A DNA stretch of 64,000 nucleotides from Rapana venosa (GCA_028751875.1 CM054157.1:52959318-53023317), one strand, 5' to 3'; shown: positions 32,061-43,299, counted from the stretch's first letter. Numbers and translations: made by a program. Notes: generated by a model not told the origin, from the letters alone.

Positions 32061-33084
32061 GCTGTGTTCCCGTTCCATTTCTTCGTTCCCCCTCTCTCTT
32101 CCTTCTTCCCTGTGTCCTTTCTGCTGGGTTGTAATATTCCTTCTGTCTGTCCATCCATCCACTCCATTTGTCGGCCCGCCCTGCACTCATCCGTTTCACC
32201 AATCCTCCCTCCTCCACCTCCCTCCTCTTCTATCACTTTCCCTCCATCGTTTTATTCCTTCACCATTCATCCCTCCTCAATTCCCTTCCTTCGGCGGTTT
32301 AAACCCCCTCTCTTCCATCTATCCACCCCTCTTCTTTTCTATCATCCATCCATTCAAACCCTTTCCCTCAATGTCATCCTCAGTCCAATCCGTCCTCCTT
32401 TCATCTATTCATCCATCTCTCCATCTTATTTCCCCCTCTTCCTACTTCATCCTCCTCCCTCCACCATCCCCTCTCTTTTTCCCTCCCTTTATCCAACTTC
32501 CCCCATCCTCCTCCATATTTCTTCCTTTACCTGGCCCCCGATCAATTAGGGCTTGCTTGGGGGGATACTGCCTTTTGCTCTTACTCGCATTTAAAAAGAA
32601 AAGTACTGTGTTTATCTCAAATTTAAAATAAAGATTAAAATACTAAGTTTCACACAAAAAGCAAAGAAATAAAATAAAAACTGCAAAAATATCGAACAGA
32701 TCATGTCCGTTTCACATCGCATTAATGTTAACCAAGGATCACGCATTTCAAACTGCACGAATTTTATTATCTACAATATAAAGCATAACAAATTCCCTTC
32801 TGTGCATGTAAAAATACCCGAATGTTTATCACCCCAAAGAAATATCTCGATTCCCAAAAAGCAATGGCCTCATTTTTCCCCCGTTCTCAACAGAATTTTA
32901 GGTTCACCGTGAAGAATTTGCGATGCGCCTTTTTACCCCACTTGTTAAGGTATCCACATTCCAACTTCAGGAAAGGCCCCACTTAAATCTTCCCCAAAGT
33001 GAGATGTTTACTATCTGTCCATATCATAGTAACTAGTTTTAGTTATTAGGTAAACATAATTTTATGATCAAGGCGTGTTTACAG
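32061..33084 (+). other. Intron: pyrimidine-rich tract, then AT-rich DNA with a SINE-IV tail
   Basis: CT-rich with (CATC)n to 32,545; AT-rich 32,590-32,900; SINE-IV tail, reverse, at about 32,895-32,985. No gene seen. Confidence 0.6.
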
Positions 33085-33256
33085 GTGACGATCGCCGTCC
33101 AATCATTTACCGATCCACGACATCGAGGGGGAGAGTCAAGGTCAGGGGAGGGGGTAAGAGCAGCGGGTCGGGGGAGTTCATGCCCCCTGACTGGGATCGA
33201 TGTCACCACAGGGCTGAGGGCCCGTGCTGCAGATCGCTGTGTCGGTCTTCACCAAG
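33085..33256 (+). CDS. STK36: STK36-like exon with several indels; most family-diagnostic
   Basis: Acceptor GTGTTTACAG precedes 33,085; donor GTGTGT follows 33,256. In one frame: DDRRPIIYRSTTSRGRVKV, then GEFMPPDWD. A shift gives MSPQG, and a last frame gives LQIAVSVFTK at the end. Joined, this resembles the human STK36 stretch around DW-x-SPQG followed by an A-rich helix and FT-K/Q (from memory). At least three one-base changes are needed (near 33,090, 33,200 and 33,225). The end fits phase 0 for the 34.9-kb exon. Confidence 0.65.
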
Positions 33257-33296
33257 GTGTGTCCGTCTGTTTGCCTTTTTAAAATGTTTTTTTATT

Positions 33297-33470
33297 TCTG
33301 TCTGTACTAAGCTGAGTGGATAGAGTGTGTGGCTTCTATCCCATATGTCCATGAAGTTGTCGGTTCAAATTTCAGAAGCAGGACTTGGTGAATTCAGGGT
33401 AGGGAAATCCGGTTCAAAAATGAAAGTTCAGACCTGCCAGTGACTTATTTCCCTTTGTATTTGTAGTTGG
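33297..33470 (+). repeat. tRNA-headed repeat VI, copy 1
   Basis: AAGCTGAGTGGATAGAGTGT (A-box side) and GTCGGTTCAAATTTC (B-box side), body AATGAAAGTTCAGACCTGCC. A second copy at 33,812-33,975 lies on the other side of the SINE-I. Confidence 0.65.
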
Positions 33471-33473
33471 GGG

Positions 33474-33800
33474 ACGGGATAGCTCAGTGGTGGGAGCACT
33501 CGCTTTCCCCCAGCCAATTTAAGCAGCGCGAGCGAGGTTACCAGTTGGATGGAGTGACCAGTATTGCGCGCCTTGGCTTCAGTACAGTTTCCCGCCAGTT
33601 TCACCCATTCTGTAAAAGGGTACCTGCCTCTTTAGGGTTCAGGGAAGCAAAGCAGCGAGGAGAGGAGATGGGCGCCGCGCTCAACCCCCCACGCCCCTCC
33701 CCCCCCCACCCCCCCCCACAAAATGCTGGCCCTAGAGAATTATGTCTCTGATGCTCGCTCCCCTACCACCTTATAGGTAGTGTACTCCTTTACCTTACCT
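33474..33800 (+). repeat. SINE-I (block B copy)
   Basis: Full element with head GGGATAGCTCAGTGGTGGGA and expanded C-runs in the body (33,695-33,718). It lies between two repeat VI copies. Confidence 0.8.
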
Positions 33801-33811
33801 TACTAAGCTGA

Positions 33812-34640
33812 TTGATAGAGTGTTTGGCTACCATCCTTATGTCCAAGAAGTTGTCGGTTCAAATCTTGAATCAGGACTTGGAATTCAGGTTAAGGCAATC
33901 TGTTCAAAAATGAAAGTTCAGACCTGTCCCACTGACTTATTCCCTTGTATCTGTAGTTGTTGTACCGTTTTTAAGTCTCTGCAGATTTCTTCTCTAAGCG
34001 CGAAATTGGGGCAGCTGTTATTCCGGGAGAGGCAGCGTCGCCACAAGAGCACGCCACCCCATTGTTTGTTTTGTTTCATTTCCTGTTTCCATGTGCATTT
34101 CTTTCCTTATGAGATGTGGCTTTTTTCCTCAAATTTGCCTGGTGCATGGACAGTTGTGGGTTCTTTTATGTGCACTAAATGCGTGTTGCACTTGGTCCTA
34201 CCCTTCGTTTATTGTCATTATCAGAAAGATTAGCACCCATAACCACCCTCTTATAGGTCTAGGGATGGGGGCCCAAAATTTTCGAGCACTAACGTGGGAC
34301 CTGAACCATGAATTTTCACTTTCTAGCAGTGCGTTAAACCTCTAGACCACCTAAATCACCGTGTATAGAAGAAGAAAAGTTTCGCTATTTTATACAAAAT
34401 TGTGTCACCTGTGACCTGTGCACGGCAGAATATCAAATACACATTCCATTCTTGTCAGCTTTTGCTGGTCGACAAAAACGCAAATGCCCAGCGCAAGTTA
34501 AAACGTGTTCCGCCTTTCAGAAGAGTAGGCCATTTCATGCCCCTAGATGAGCAGAGTGGATGACAAAATTTCAAGAATCTCATGCACACAGGAGTCTGCA
34601 CAGACACTCATCATCTGAATGGGATTGTTGCACCTAAGAG
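33812..34640. repeat. Repeat VI copy 2, a tRNA-like SINE (reverse) and family III (reverse)
   Basis: Repeat VI 33,812-33,975. Reverse tRNA-like head 34,290-34,365 (minus strand GATTTAGGTGGTCTAGAGG and GGTTCAGGTCCCA). Reverse family III 34,490-34,610 (AGAGTAGGCCATTTCATGC). Confidence 0.55.
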
Positions 34641-34869
34641 TAGGCTATAAAAAAGAAAAACAACCCAAAAAAACAATGCATACGCAAAATCACACCCTGT
34701 GTGACCTCTGGAGCCCCAAGCTTTAGGAACTGGAAAAAAAAAAAAGAAACTATTTATGATGTGTGCGTGTGTGTGGTGTGTGTGTGCACATGCTCACCGC
34801 AGCGCATGTCTTGTTCATGCACATCCGCGTGCGCGTTGGTTCGCGAATTGATGGTGCGGACGTTGACAG

Positions 34870-34975
34870 GAAGACGTACCAGTGTCCTGCCTAACCTTGC
34901 CACAGCAGACAGCAACCGACATGTTGAACTCCTGGTGCACCTGCTGCACCCCTCCTTCCTCACAACATCACCCAC
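34870..34975 (+). CDS. STK36: STK36-like exon with one frameshift (block B)
   Basis: Acceptor CGGACGTTGACAG precedes 34,870. It starts EDVPVSCLTLPQQTAT in phase 0, as the 33.1-kb exon requires. One base near 34,917 is missing, after which the frame gives HVELLVHLLHPSFLTT. This follows the order expected from STK36 (acidic start, Cys-Leu segment, then a leucine helix with HLL-PSFL, from memory). The donor is unclear; GTTGATC at 34,977 is weak. An alternative acceptor lies at 34,802. Copy at 51,257. Confidence 0.6.
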
Positions 34976-34979
34976 AGTT

Positions 34980-35815
34980 GATCAGTCCCTCCCTCCCGTC
35001 CTGCCCTGCCGCCTCCTGCCTTCCCTACTCCCTCTCCTCCCTCCCTTCTTTTCTTCTTCTGTCCAGCCTTTCCCCTCATCTTGCTTCTCCCCTTCCTTCT
35101 TCTGTCCTTCCTTTCCTTCCTTCCTTCCTTCCTTCCTTCCTCCTTCCTTCCTAACCTTCCTTCTTCCTTCCTCCTTTCTTTCTTTCTCTTTTCTTTCCTT
35201 TCGTTCATTCTTTTTTCTTCCTTTCTTCTCTTTCCTGCCTCCTCTTACCTTTCTTTCTTCCTTTCTTTTCCGCCTTCCTTCTTTCTTCTTCCTTCCTTCC
35301 TCCCTCCCGTCCGTTCCTTCCTTCTTTCCTTCCTTCCTCCCTCCCTTCCTTCCTTTCCTTCTTTCCTTTCCTTCCTCACTCCCTTCCTTCCTTCCTTCTT
35401 TCCCTTCCTTCCTTCTCCCTTCCTTCCTTTCTTCCTTGCCTTCCTGCTTCCTTCCTGGCCTCCCTTCCTATCCTGCTTTCCTTCCTTCCTTCCTGTCCTT
35501 CCTTTCCTGCCTCCCCCCTTCCCCCAATCCTTCCTTCTGTCTTTCCATCACAACAATACAGACAGGGTAATCCTTCTTTTCTTCTCCTTCCTTTCTTTCT
35601 CCTCTCCTCCCCCCTTCCTCCCCCTCTCCTCCCTTACCTACCTCCCTCCTCCCTTCCTCCTCCTCTTATCCCTCCCTCCCTTCCTTCACAAACATTATAT
35701 ACTGACAGGTTATTCTTCCTTGCTTCCTCCCTCCCTCCTTCTTTCTCTCTCTCCCTCCATTCCTTCCTTCTTTTTTTTCCTGTTTCATCCTTCCTTCCTT
35801 TCTCCGATCGATGTC
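34980..35815 (+). repeat. (TTCC)n polypyrimidine tract
   Basis: About 800 bp of TTCC/CTTCC/CCTCC with almost no purines. It starts within a few bases of the preceding exon. The S/F/L/P-rich frames are compositional. Confidence 0.95.
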
Positions 35816-36753
35816 AAAACAGCTAAGATATTTCTTTAATTAACGTCGTTCACATAGAAGACTTACTAAAATACAGAAAGCAAATCAATCCATCCATTTC
35901 ATTTTCTTTCAACATAAGTTGCAGAAGTAAAGTTTCAGAGCTGTCATCTTATAGTGTAAATCATTGTCCAGCAGCTTGCCTGTTTGTTTGAATTGCTATT
36001 ATGGAATGTTTTTCGTTTCTTGGATTTTATGTATTTTTAAGTTGATTTTGTTGGCTGGGGCTTTGTTTAAGATAAAAAAAAAGTATAATTAATATAATTT
36101 TTTGTGTGTTTTTTATTTTGTTCCTTGCTAGAGGTTTGCGTTCACCATTGTGAGATTTTTTGCATATACAGCACTTTTTTTTGACCAGCCTTAAGGAGCC
36201 GTATTCTGACTTCAGAATGGATGTTAAACACCACGTGCATGCTTTTTTAAAAAAAATATGATACTGTTTTCACTGGGCCATCTGTTTATGTGTTTTCACT
36301 GGGCAAGCAACGTCCTACTTTTTCCAACATCGGAACGGCTTTAATCAAATGCACACAGATGTTCTGCATGTGTTCGCGACATGGGACTCCGGTTAAAGTC
36401 TCATTTGAAAGACTTTTGGGGGAGAGTGAGTCGCACTGATGTTTAACTCCAGGGGAACAAATCCACTTGAACAAGGCATCTGATGGTAGCTCACTAATCA
36501 CCCTGGGATCATCTCAATCTGGTCATCATATGTGCAACAATGCAATTCTCTCACCACCAGAACATGCTAATCCTGTCCCCAATATATTTTGGAGGCGTGG
36601 GGTTGGGGGTTGGAGGGGTGTTGTTTTATGACCTAGAGCTCCAAGGTTGACACAATGGTGAAATTTTGCGTATGCGACCATTTTTTCCACCATGAAGGAA
36701 GCCGCATTCCTGCTCAGAAATCAGTTGTTTAGATCGATACATTCTCCCTGCAG
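35816..36753. repeat. Intron with SINE-IV and family III fragments
   Basis: AT-rich to 36,120; SINE-IV tail (reverse) 36,120-36,230; family III (forward, 3' part) 36,265-36,490; a second SINE-IV tail (reverse) 36,640-36,715. Confidence 0.65.
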
Positions 36754-36863
36754 GTACAGAGAGGGGCAGCTACTGCGTGAAGACATCCTGCTGGCCATGC
36801 ACACAGCTGGGTGCTTCCCTTTGCTGTGGACATCAACGAAGAGCTGCCTGCTGAAATTCAGAT
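36754..36863 (+). CDS. STK36: STK36-like exon with one frameshift (block B)
   Basis: Acceptor TTCTCCCTGCAG precedes 36,754 (a true pyrimidine tract). It reads YREGQLLREDILLAMHTA, then after one indel near 36,812 LPFAVDINEELPAEIQ, ending at donor GTAATG (36,864). Read straight through it would end CFPLLWTSTK and a downstream stop. The downstream intron repeats the donor region. Exact copy at 53,141. Confidence 0.6.
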
Positions 36864-37300
36864 GTAATGATTCTGTATGAGTGTGTCCCGTCTGTTGATC
36901 GTATGAATGGATGATTGATTGTATGTGTAATGATAGTGTTTTGCCTGTTGATCATATGATGATTGAGTAGGATTGATTCATGCGAAAAGATGGACATTGA
37001 ATGATTGGTTTTGTCTGTTTGATAATATATGGATAGATTGTGGTATGGATTGATTCACTGTGAAAGATGGACATTGTAATTCTGATCAAATGATGCTTTG
37101 TTGTATATGTAAGTATTCAGTGCTAAATGAATTCTATATATAATTATTTAATATTATATGTAATGGTCCTGTTGTTTCGAGTGTGGTTGATTGTATGGGG
37201 GATTGATATTTATATGTAATAATCCTGTTTTTGTTGTGTGTCATTTGATCATATGGTGGATTGATTTGTAAATAGATTGAATCGGTGAGGAATGATGACA
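36864..37300 (+). repeat. Degenerate array containing the donor region GTAATGAT
   Basis: The donor context ATGTAATGATTCTG recurs as GTAATGATAGTG at 36,926, GTAATGGTCCTG at 37,160 and GTAATAATCCTG at 37,216. Shared TTGATC-ATATG and GATTGATT phrases lie between. Old, diverged tandem copies are the likeliest reading. Confidence 0.6.
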
Positions 37301-37483
37301 ATGCAATGACCGTGATTGTCATGATTCATTTGCTGAAGAAAAAAGTGAATTCTTTGACTTTTTTTTTGGTTTTGGTTTTTAATGGAAATAGTTGCTGTCC
37401 TATGATAGGAATAAACATAGGTGTGGTGTGTGTTGAAAGGGGGATTATGTATGGTGGAGAGTTTAGAGGTTTTTCCCACTAGC

Positions 37484-37514
<31 letters not shown>

Positions 37515-37830
37515 ACACACAAGACACAAAAAACACACACACAAAAGACAAAACACAAACACACGAAGACACAAACACACACACCACAAAACACACAAAC
37601 ACACAAACACATCAAATGCACCTCACCACCACAAGAGGAAGGTGGCAGAATGGGTTCAGAACGCTGGTCTGCCGTGTTTGAAGAACGTGAGGTATTCGCC
37701 CTCTCCCTTTCTCCCATCTGATTGGAAAGTGGACGAGCGGCAAGTGTCCAGCAGGTGGACCATAAAAACAAGGAACAGTCCTTAGGTTCAATTCCACCCA
37801 ACACAAAACACACACACATACACACACACA
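37484..37830 (+). repeat. (AC)n tract and a tRNA-like fragment
   Basis: (AC)n with AAC/AAG variants 37,484-37,615. 37,630-37,800 has GGTGGCAGAATGGGTTCAGA (A-box side) and TTAGGTTCAATTCC (B box), spaced too far apart for a normal tRNA. A second (AC)n run lies at 37,806-37,835. Confidence 0.6.
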
Positions 37831-37835
37831 CACAC

Positions 37836-38337
37836 TCTCGTCCTCCTCTCTCTCTCTCGCTCCTCTTTCTCTCTCTCATCTCCATCTCTCAATCTTCATC
37901 GTCTCTCAATCTCTCTCTCTCTCTACGGTCTGTACTTGAGTATTATTCTTCTGTTCAAAATTTTCCTATGACAACATGTTTTGGGAAATGTTTGATTATA
38001 TACCACCACCCCCTTCAATGAGGGCCAAGGCCTATAATGAATACAACTTTCCATTTGCATTCGCATTTCTCTGCCTCTCTCTCTCTCGTCTCTCCTCATC
38101 TCTCTCACTCTCTCTCCATCTCTCTCTCTCTCTCTCGCTCTTCTCTCTCTCACATTCTCTCCTCTCATCTCTCTCTCTCCTCTCACACATGTCATCTCTC
38201 TCTCTCTCATCTCTCTCTGTCTGTCTTTCCACCTCTCTCTCCATCCTCTCTCTCGAACACTTCTCTCTCTCTCTCTCTGTGTCTGTCTGTCTGTCTGTCT
38301 GTCTGTCTGACGCTCTCTCTATATATATATATATATA
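37836..38337 (+). repeat. (CT)n/(TCTG)n tract ending in (AT)n
   Basis: CT-rich DNA with unique sequence at 37,930-38,060. (TCTG)n 38,277-38,308 and (AT)n 38,320-38,337. The end of block B lies at 38,317, inside it. Confidence 0.9.
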
Positions 38338-38643
38338 ACCCTACGCTCGGGACTGGATGTCAAAAAAAAAAAAAAAGCACAAGGTGCTTATTCATCATTC
38401 CATCCACGAAAAAAAGATTTTGTCATGTCCCCCCCCCCCCCCTCCCCCAATCCACACGCAACCCAGACTCACTCCCCCCCCTCCCCCCCACATCAACCAC
38501 ATCACACACCTCACTGCACCGTGCCCCCCCCCCCCTCCCCCCGCCACTCACCCCAATCAATACACACGCACCAAACTCACCCCTCCCTCTACTAACCACA
38601 CACTCACATCACTCTCACAACGCCGTCTCCTCCTCTCTTGCAG
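38338..38643 (+). repeat. Family III fragment (reverse) and C-rich intron
   Basis: GGGACTGGATGTC then AGCACAAGGTGCTTATTC is family III reversed (38,348-38,412). C-runs and CA-rich sequence lead to the next acceptor. Confidence 0.6.
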
Positions 38644-38804
38644 CTGCCTGTCTCCTCATCAGCTGTTGCCGTCACGGCTGCTGGCCCTGCACGGAACACC
38701 TTGACGGGGAAGATCCTGAGACGCCGGTGGGGTTGATGACGCGCCTGGTGCTGGCAACCCCAACTATCCGTCCACAGTTCGCCTCCGCTTCAGCCGACCT
38801 GAAG
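38644..38804 (+). CDS. STK36: STK36-like exon with frameshifts
   Basis: A classical acceptor (TCCTCCTCTCTTGCAG) precedes 38,644; donor GTGCGT follows 38,804. One frame gives CLSPHQLLPSRLLALHGT at the start; another gives EDPETPVGLMTRLVLATP, then TIRPQFASASADLK to the donor. The switch is near 38,700. This is a plausible helical pair followed by a linker. It ends in phase 0 in the second frame. This is the last exon before the duplicated A' region. Confidence 0.6.
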
Positions 38805-40534
38805 GTGCGTCGTCTTCTTCTTCATACTTCCTTTTATGTCATGTTTATCTCCCGGGAGGTTTTGACATAGATGAGCCCTTATCCATGTCTTTCTGAGTTG
38901 AGCTCCCTCCTTATTTATGGTGGGGGATGGGCGAAAACACCCATTTCCTATCTAAGACAACTGCAATACAGGCAGCCCAGGTTTTTGCTAGGTCTTCCGT
39001 TGGGTCTCTTTTCCACCCACATGAAGTTCATTTCTCTTTTTAGAAGTGTGGGTCTGCTTCCGTTGAACGTGCCTTCAAAACCAGCGCATCTATTGCTACA
39101 AGCTACAGACTTCATATCATCACTTGCACATCTCCATATTCTTCATTCTGATCCCATCTTCCCAATTTGATCTATCGTAGCAGTCAGTTTCACAGCTTTT
39201 TCAACAAACATTCAACGGTTTTTTGTGAAAACCCACAACCAAAACCAGCATACAGGAAACAGTCTGATGCAGTCCTGTATATCAGGCATCGTCTTCTCCA
39301 GTGGATTTTTTGATTTCCGAGCAGACCTTGCAATTATTTCCATTTCGTTCAAGACTCACAATCCTGTTTCTGACAAGCTAACTCAGATTTTGCTTCGCAG
39401 CTCATCATCACTCCCAGGTAAGCAGAATTCGTCTACCCACTTCACTCTTCCCTGTTCAAATTCCAAGCTCCTCTTTCCTGCATCGTTATTGTCTTCATCC
39501 TCTTATTCATACAACTGGTTCAGACAAATACTACTGTACTTCTTCATCAGACTTTTTTAGCTTGAGCAATCTTATGACACACCAATAATGACATTTGGAG
39601 CATTTGACCGAAATTGTTCCCTACACCTTTGAGGCAGACACGCACATGTGTATTTTGCCTTGCACTCTATGTGTTCTGCGGTCTTTTCCAAGTGTCATTG
39701 CTTTGTTCATGTCCACATTTACCTTCATTCTCTGTTTCAGTTGGAGTTGTTTGATGGGTGTTGGGTTGCAGTGTATTGCCACAAGAGCTCGCCACCCGTT
39801 TAAAAAAAACAAAAAAGAAGTTCCTGTCTGCATGTAGGGTTATTTACTGTGATGGCGAATATTGTTTTATTTTTATTCAAACTTTTTGCCACGGAAACTA
39901 AAATTGCTTGTGGGTACTTTAAAATTCCGTTTACTAGTATTTGCATCGCAAGACCTGTGTTTATTGTCTCAACCTAAAGACTAGCGCCCGCTGGACCACT
40001 GGAACAAGAAGAAAGTCCAGCATCAGAATGGAGTTGAACCCACGATCTCTCTGACCCCTCCTCCTACTCCTCGTTCACTTTACACATCAGATGTGTTTTG
40101 GAAAAGAAAGGTGAATTTAATTTCAAGTCAGTCAAAAACACTTTAATCATCCCATGAAGGGCAATTACAAAACTTAGTCCTTTCAGCTCCTCTCATGGGC
40201 TGAAACAGCTTGGTTTGCAGGGTTAACTCCATCAGCCCACACCATCTTCCTCAGGTTGATGATAGTGTGCATCGTTTAAGATGGCTCGCCAGTCCCTGGT
40301 TTTCTTAACCACAGGGTAGAAGGAGAATGAGTTTCAGCTTTGTGGATATGTTTGGTGATTAAGCCTGTTGTTGAGCCCTGAGCAGAGTCCCCCCTTAGAA
40401 TTATGACTTGTTTTCACTTTGGAGATTGTGGTAGTCTTCCTTCTCTACTCTGGGTCAGGCATTAGATTTGATGATTGTCTTCTTTTCCGTAGAAGGTAAG
40501 CGTTTTTTGCTCAAGGTTATTGTTTTTCATTTCT
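38805..40534. other. Intron, mostly unrecognised; one tRNA-like fragment
   Basis: No clear gene. 40,020-40,060 carries a reversed B box (minus strand GATCGTGGGTTCAACTCC). Short open frames at 39,225-39,560 are not supported by any motif. Confidence 0.4.
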
Positions 40535-40815
40535 CACTTGCCCACAAGAGTGCATACCCACTAAACCACCCTATCAACCTCTGTGAATTGTCTCCACCTG
40601 TACACCCTCTCGTTCCCTTCGCTCTGCCTGCAGATTTCTTGTGCTTACAAACCCTTTTCACAGATCAACCAGTCCACTGTTGGCCGTACGCGTCTTTCTC
40701 TTGTTTGTGGTCCAACATTTGGAATGGCCTCTCCCAATCTCTCTTCGCCAAAGGTCTTCTTGTGACTCTTTTAAATCTGGCTCAGAAGACATATTTGTTT
40801 CAAACCTAAGAATTT
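40535..40815 (+). mobile_element. LINE 3' end (CR1/L2/Rex-like C-terminus), broken
   Basis: Shifting frames give VGRTRLSLVCGP, then FGMASPNLS or WNGLSQSLF, then SFKSGSEDIF. This is the usual ending of reverse-transcriptase proteins of this kind (a WN-LP-LR block, then FK--LKT-LF). Three or more frameshifts. Confidence 0.6.
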
Positions 40816-41108
40816 CCTCTCCTGTTTTTCATTACATTCGCTAATGCCTGCTTTTCAACAGCCAAAAAATTCACACCCTGCAAAGTGTATAGCGTGGTGG
40901 TGTGTGAGGTGTGTCGTGTGTGTGAGTGTATTTGTGTGTATTCTGGACATGTTTAGAACTATTACTTGCTATTGGTTGCATGACAGTGTAAGATGAGTTG
41001 AGAGTGCAAGCGCTTTGATTGTCTGTGCAAGATACAGCCTATATAAATTCCATTTGTTATTTTATTATTATTATTATTATTATTATCTAGATGTGGTGTA
41101 GCGTGCAG

Positions 41109-41254
41109 TGCCACATTTTTGTGTGGGGGTGTCCTGTCGGAAGGACAAGCCGCTGTCAGTGGTGTGCGACATGTGTCCACACCACTCACACTGGTGCGCA
41201 CCTCGCTCCAGAACACCTGGTTGCAGGATCATCTCTGTCCTCAAGGGGCCAAAG
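41109..41254 (+). pseudogene. STK36: Damaged copy of the 144-285 exon
   Basis: Acceptor GCGTGCAG and donor GTACCG are kept, but at least six indels relative to the first copy break the frame (for example GTCCTGTCGGAAGG against GTCTGTCGGAGG, and ACATGTGTCCAC against ACATGGTGTCCATC). It lies where this exon is expected by splice phase, between the 38.6-kb and 57.6-kb exons. The damage is therefore more likely sequence error than true pseudogenisation. Confidence 0.7.
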
Positions 41255-41334
41255 GTACCGTCGCATCGTCGTCGTCCCAGCTGTCTTGATTGTGTAAGTC
41301 TGTATGTGTTTTAGATTTCTTTATATGTGTGTGT

Positions 41335-41712
41335 GTGTTTTTGTTTCGACAAACTACCACATTTCCACTCTCAGAAGAATCTTGCGCATCTTCTGGCCTG
41401 AGACCATCTCCAACCAAGAACTTTGCACCCATTGCAACCAGGAAAGCATGGACACCATCATCATGCCATAGGAGATGGATAGGCCATATCTGCCGTCGGG
41501 AACGGAAAACATCGCCCGAACAGCCCTCCACAGGACACAGAGGGAAAACGCAAACGAGGAACGACCCAAAAAACACTTGGCGTCGACTGTCGAAGCAGAG
41601 CTGAAGACCTTCCAACATACCTTGGGAACCATTCAGAAGCTGGCCCAGGACAGACAGGGTGGAGAACATTTGTTGCTGCTCCTACGTGCCAATATGGCAC
41701 AAAGGCATTGAA
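41335..41712 (+). mobile_element. LINE-C 3' fragment (A' copy)
   Basis: CTTGCGCATCTTCTGGCC, ACCAAGAACTTTGCACCC and GGAGATGGATAGGCCATATC align with the reverse complement of 58,506-58,860. Frame broken. It is followed by (GAT)n and GTT runs. Confidence 0.75.
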
Positions 41713-41784
41713 GAATGATGATGATGAAATGGATGATAAGAAGATGTGTTGTTGTTGTTGTGTTTTGTTTGCTTGAGTTCTTAC

Positions 41785-42040
41785 TTCCACTTCAAGTGAT
41801 ATTAGACCAATAGGAAGAAGGATTATGAGAAATGTAAAAAAAAAGGGGGGGGGGAGAGGAAGTATGTGTATGAATGAGCAGTGATGTAAGTTGCGAGCGT
41901 TCTTAGAGTCAAGAAGAGATAAGGAGAGAGAGAGAGAGAGAAAGGAGAGAAGAAGAGAGAGAGATGAGCATTATGATGTGTTTACGTGTGTGTGAAATCT
42001 GTGAGTTTTGTGTTTGTGCCTTTTGTTGTAAGTGTTCGTA
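41785..42040. repeat. Diverged family E core and GA tract
   Basis: CTTCAAGTGATATTAGAC at 41,787-41,806 is a half palindrome of family E. A G-run and (GA)n follow (41,915-41,965). Confidence 0.5.
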
Positions 42041-42044
42041 CCTC

Positions 42045-42540
42045 AGCTAGAACTCGAGGTTCACCATGTGAGAATTTAGCGTATGAGACCGTCTTTTGCC
42101 CACCATGAAGGTAGCCACATTCCTAACTTCAAAAAGTATGCTCGATAAGTTCATGTTTTCTAATCCCACCAAAATGTTGACAGAAGTACGGATACACAAT
42201 CCCTACTTTAATAAAGGGAGAAAACTCTCTTTCCCGTGCTCTGTGCACATTTGTATGCTACCGAAACCCAGAAGTGGTGATACGGAGGAGGGCTAGTGAT
42301 TTGTTGATACCCTGTAGCGGTTAACCATAGGGAAAAGGTTAATGTGCTATAGTCACCTTCTGCATGTGAATCTAAACATGAACGGGAATTAAGGCACTGG
42401 CAAGTCTGCACCTGAAGTTGACCTGGGAGATTGTAAAAAAATCACCAGCCTTTAATCACCAGACGCCGGCCAAGATTCAAACCCATGACTTCATGGACCC
42501 ACGAGATTTAAACGACAGCTGACGAATAACCAGTCATCAT
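42045..42540 (-). repeat. SINE-IV, nearly complete, reverse
   Basis: The tail at 42,045-42,130 (CTCAGCTAGAACTCGAGG, CCCACCATGAAGGTAGCC), the body at 42,400-42,440 (TGCACCTGAAGTTGACCTGG) and a tRNA-like head at about 42,470-42,540 match the forward copy at 58,065-58,425. A second tail fragment lies at 42,585-42,675. Confidence 0.75.
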
Positions 42541-42689
42541 ATGGTAACAGTTAGACTGTAATGGTTTTTTTTTATAATTCCTTGGCTATAGCTCTAGAGG
42601 TTCAGTGTTGAAATTTTTCGGATATGCGACCGTTTTTTTGCCCACCATGAAGGTACCTGCATTTCAACTTCAGGATAGTGATGATATGA

Positions 42690-43295
42690 ATGATGACAAA
42701 GGGGATGACAAAGGTCACGTTGATGATAAACCTTTTGGCTGCTGAAGCTGGCATGAAGAACGACAGAGCTCATGTTTCAGGAGACTACCTCCCTAGACGT
42801 GGCTGATGAGTCCATCAGCGCGATGGTGAAGCTCGGATCTTGTGGACTGCTGGAAACTTGATGAAATAGACACCAGCTCTAACCCTGTCCTCATGCAGAG
42901 GTCAGGTCTACTGTCTGTTTGGTCGGTCCTGCTGCTGTCCACTTTTCTCTTGCTCTCTTTCCTCCCTGTCTGTCTCACTGATGTGTCTGTCCACTTTCTC
43001 TGTCTCAGTCTTGGCTGACTGGCTAGTCTGTCCGTCTGTGCATGCTGTCTATATCTTTGGTCTGTCCCTGTCTCTCTGGTCTAATCTCTGTCTCTGCAGT
43101 CTGTCTCTCTGTCTGTCTATATCTTTGTCCTTCTGCTATCTGTCTGTCTCTATCCCTTTGTCTGTCTGCTGTCTCTCTGTGTCTCTGTGTATGGCGTATG
43201 TCCTGTCAGTCTCATTCGTCTCTGGCTGGCTGTCTGTCTGACTGTCTGTCCTTTCTCTCTCTCTCTCTCTGTTTCACTGTCTCTGTATTGGGGGG
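42690..43295 (+). repeat. Unique DNA then (TCTG)n/CT tract
   Basis: 42,690-42,890 unrecognised; 42,890-43,290 TCTG/CTCTG-rich with a terminal G-run. Frames here are compositional. Confidence 0.6.
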
Positions 43296-43299
43296 GGGC

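Larger units (their letters stand above)
33519..38317 (+). repeat. Block B: 4,799 bp, apparently exact copy at 49,906-54,704
   Basis: Every stretch compared is identical at a constant offset of 16,387, including homopolymers, the TTCC tract and the AC/CT microsatellites. Identity stops sharply at both ends. It contains two host exons (34,870 and 36,754). Confidence 0.92.

Noticed and set aside
34701..35839. 289- and 252-codon F/L/P/S-rich frames (also at 51,088-52,226)
   Set aside because: The TTCC tract supplies the length. Only the first part around 34,870-34,975 resembles a real exon, and that was annotated separately.
38037..38870. 277-codon frame beginning in the CT tract
   Set aside because: Composite of CT microsatellite, C-rich intron and part of the real exon at 38,644; not a single coding unit.
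39225..39560. 111-codon frame with a protein-like start
   Set aside because: No recognised motif, no splice or start context, and AT-rich intron composition; left as unannotated.
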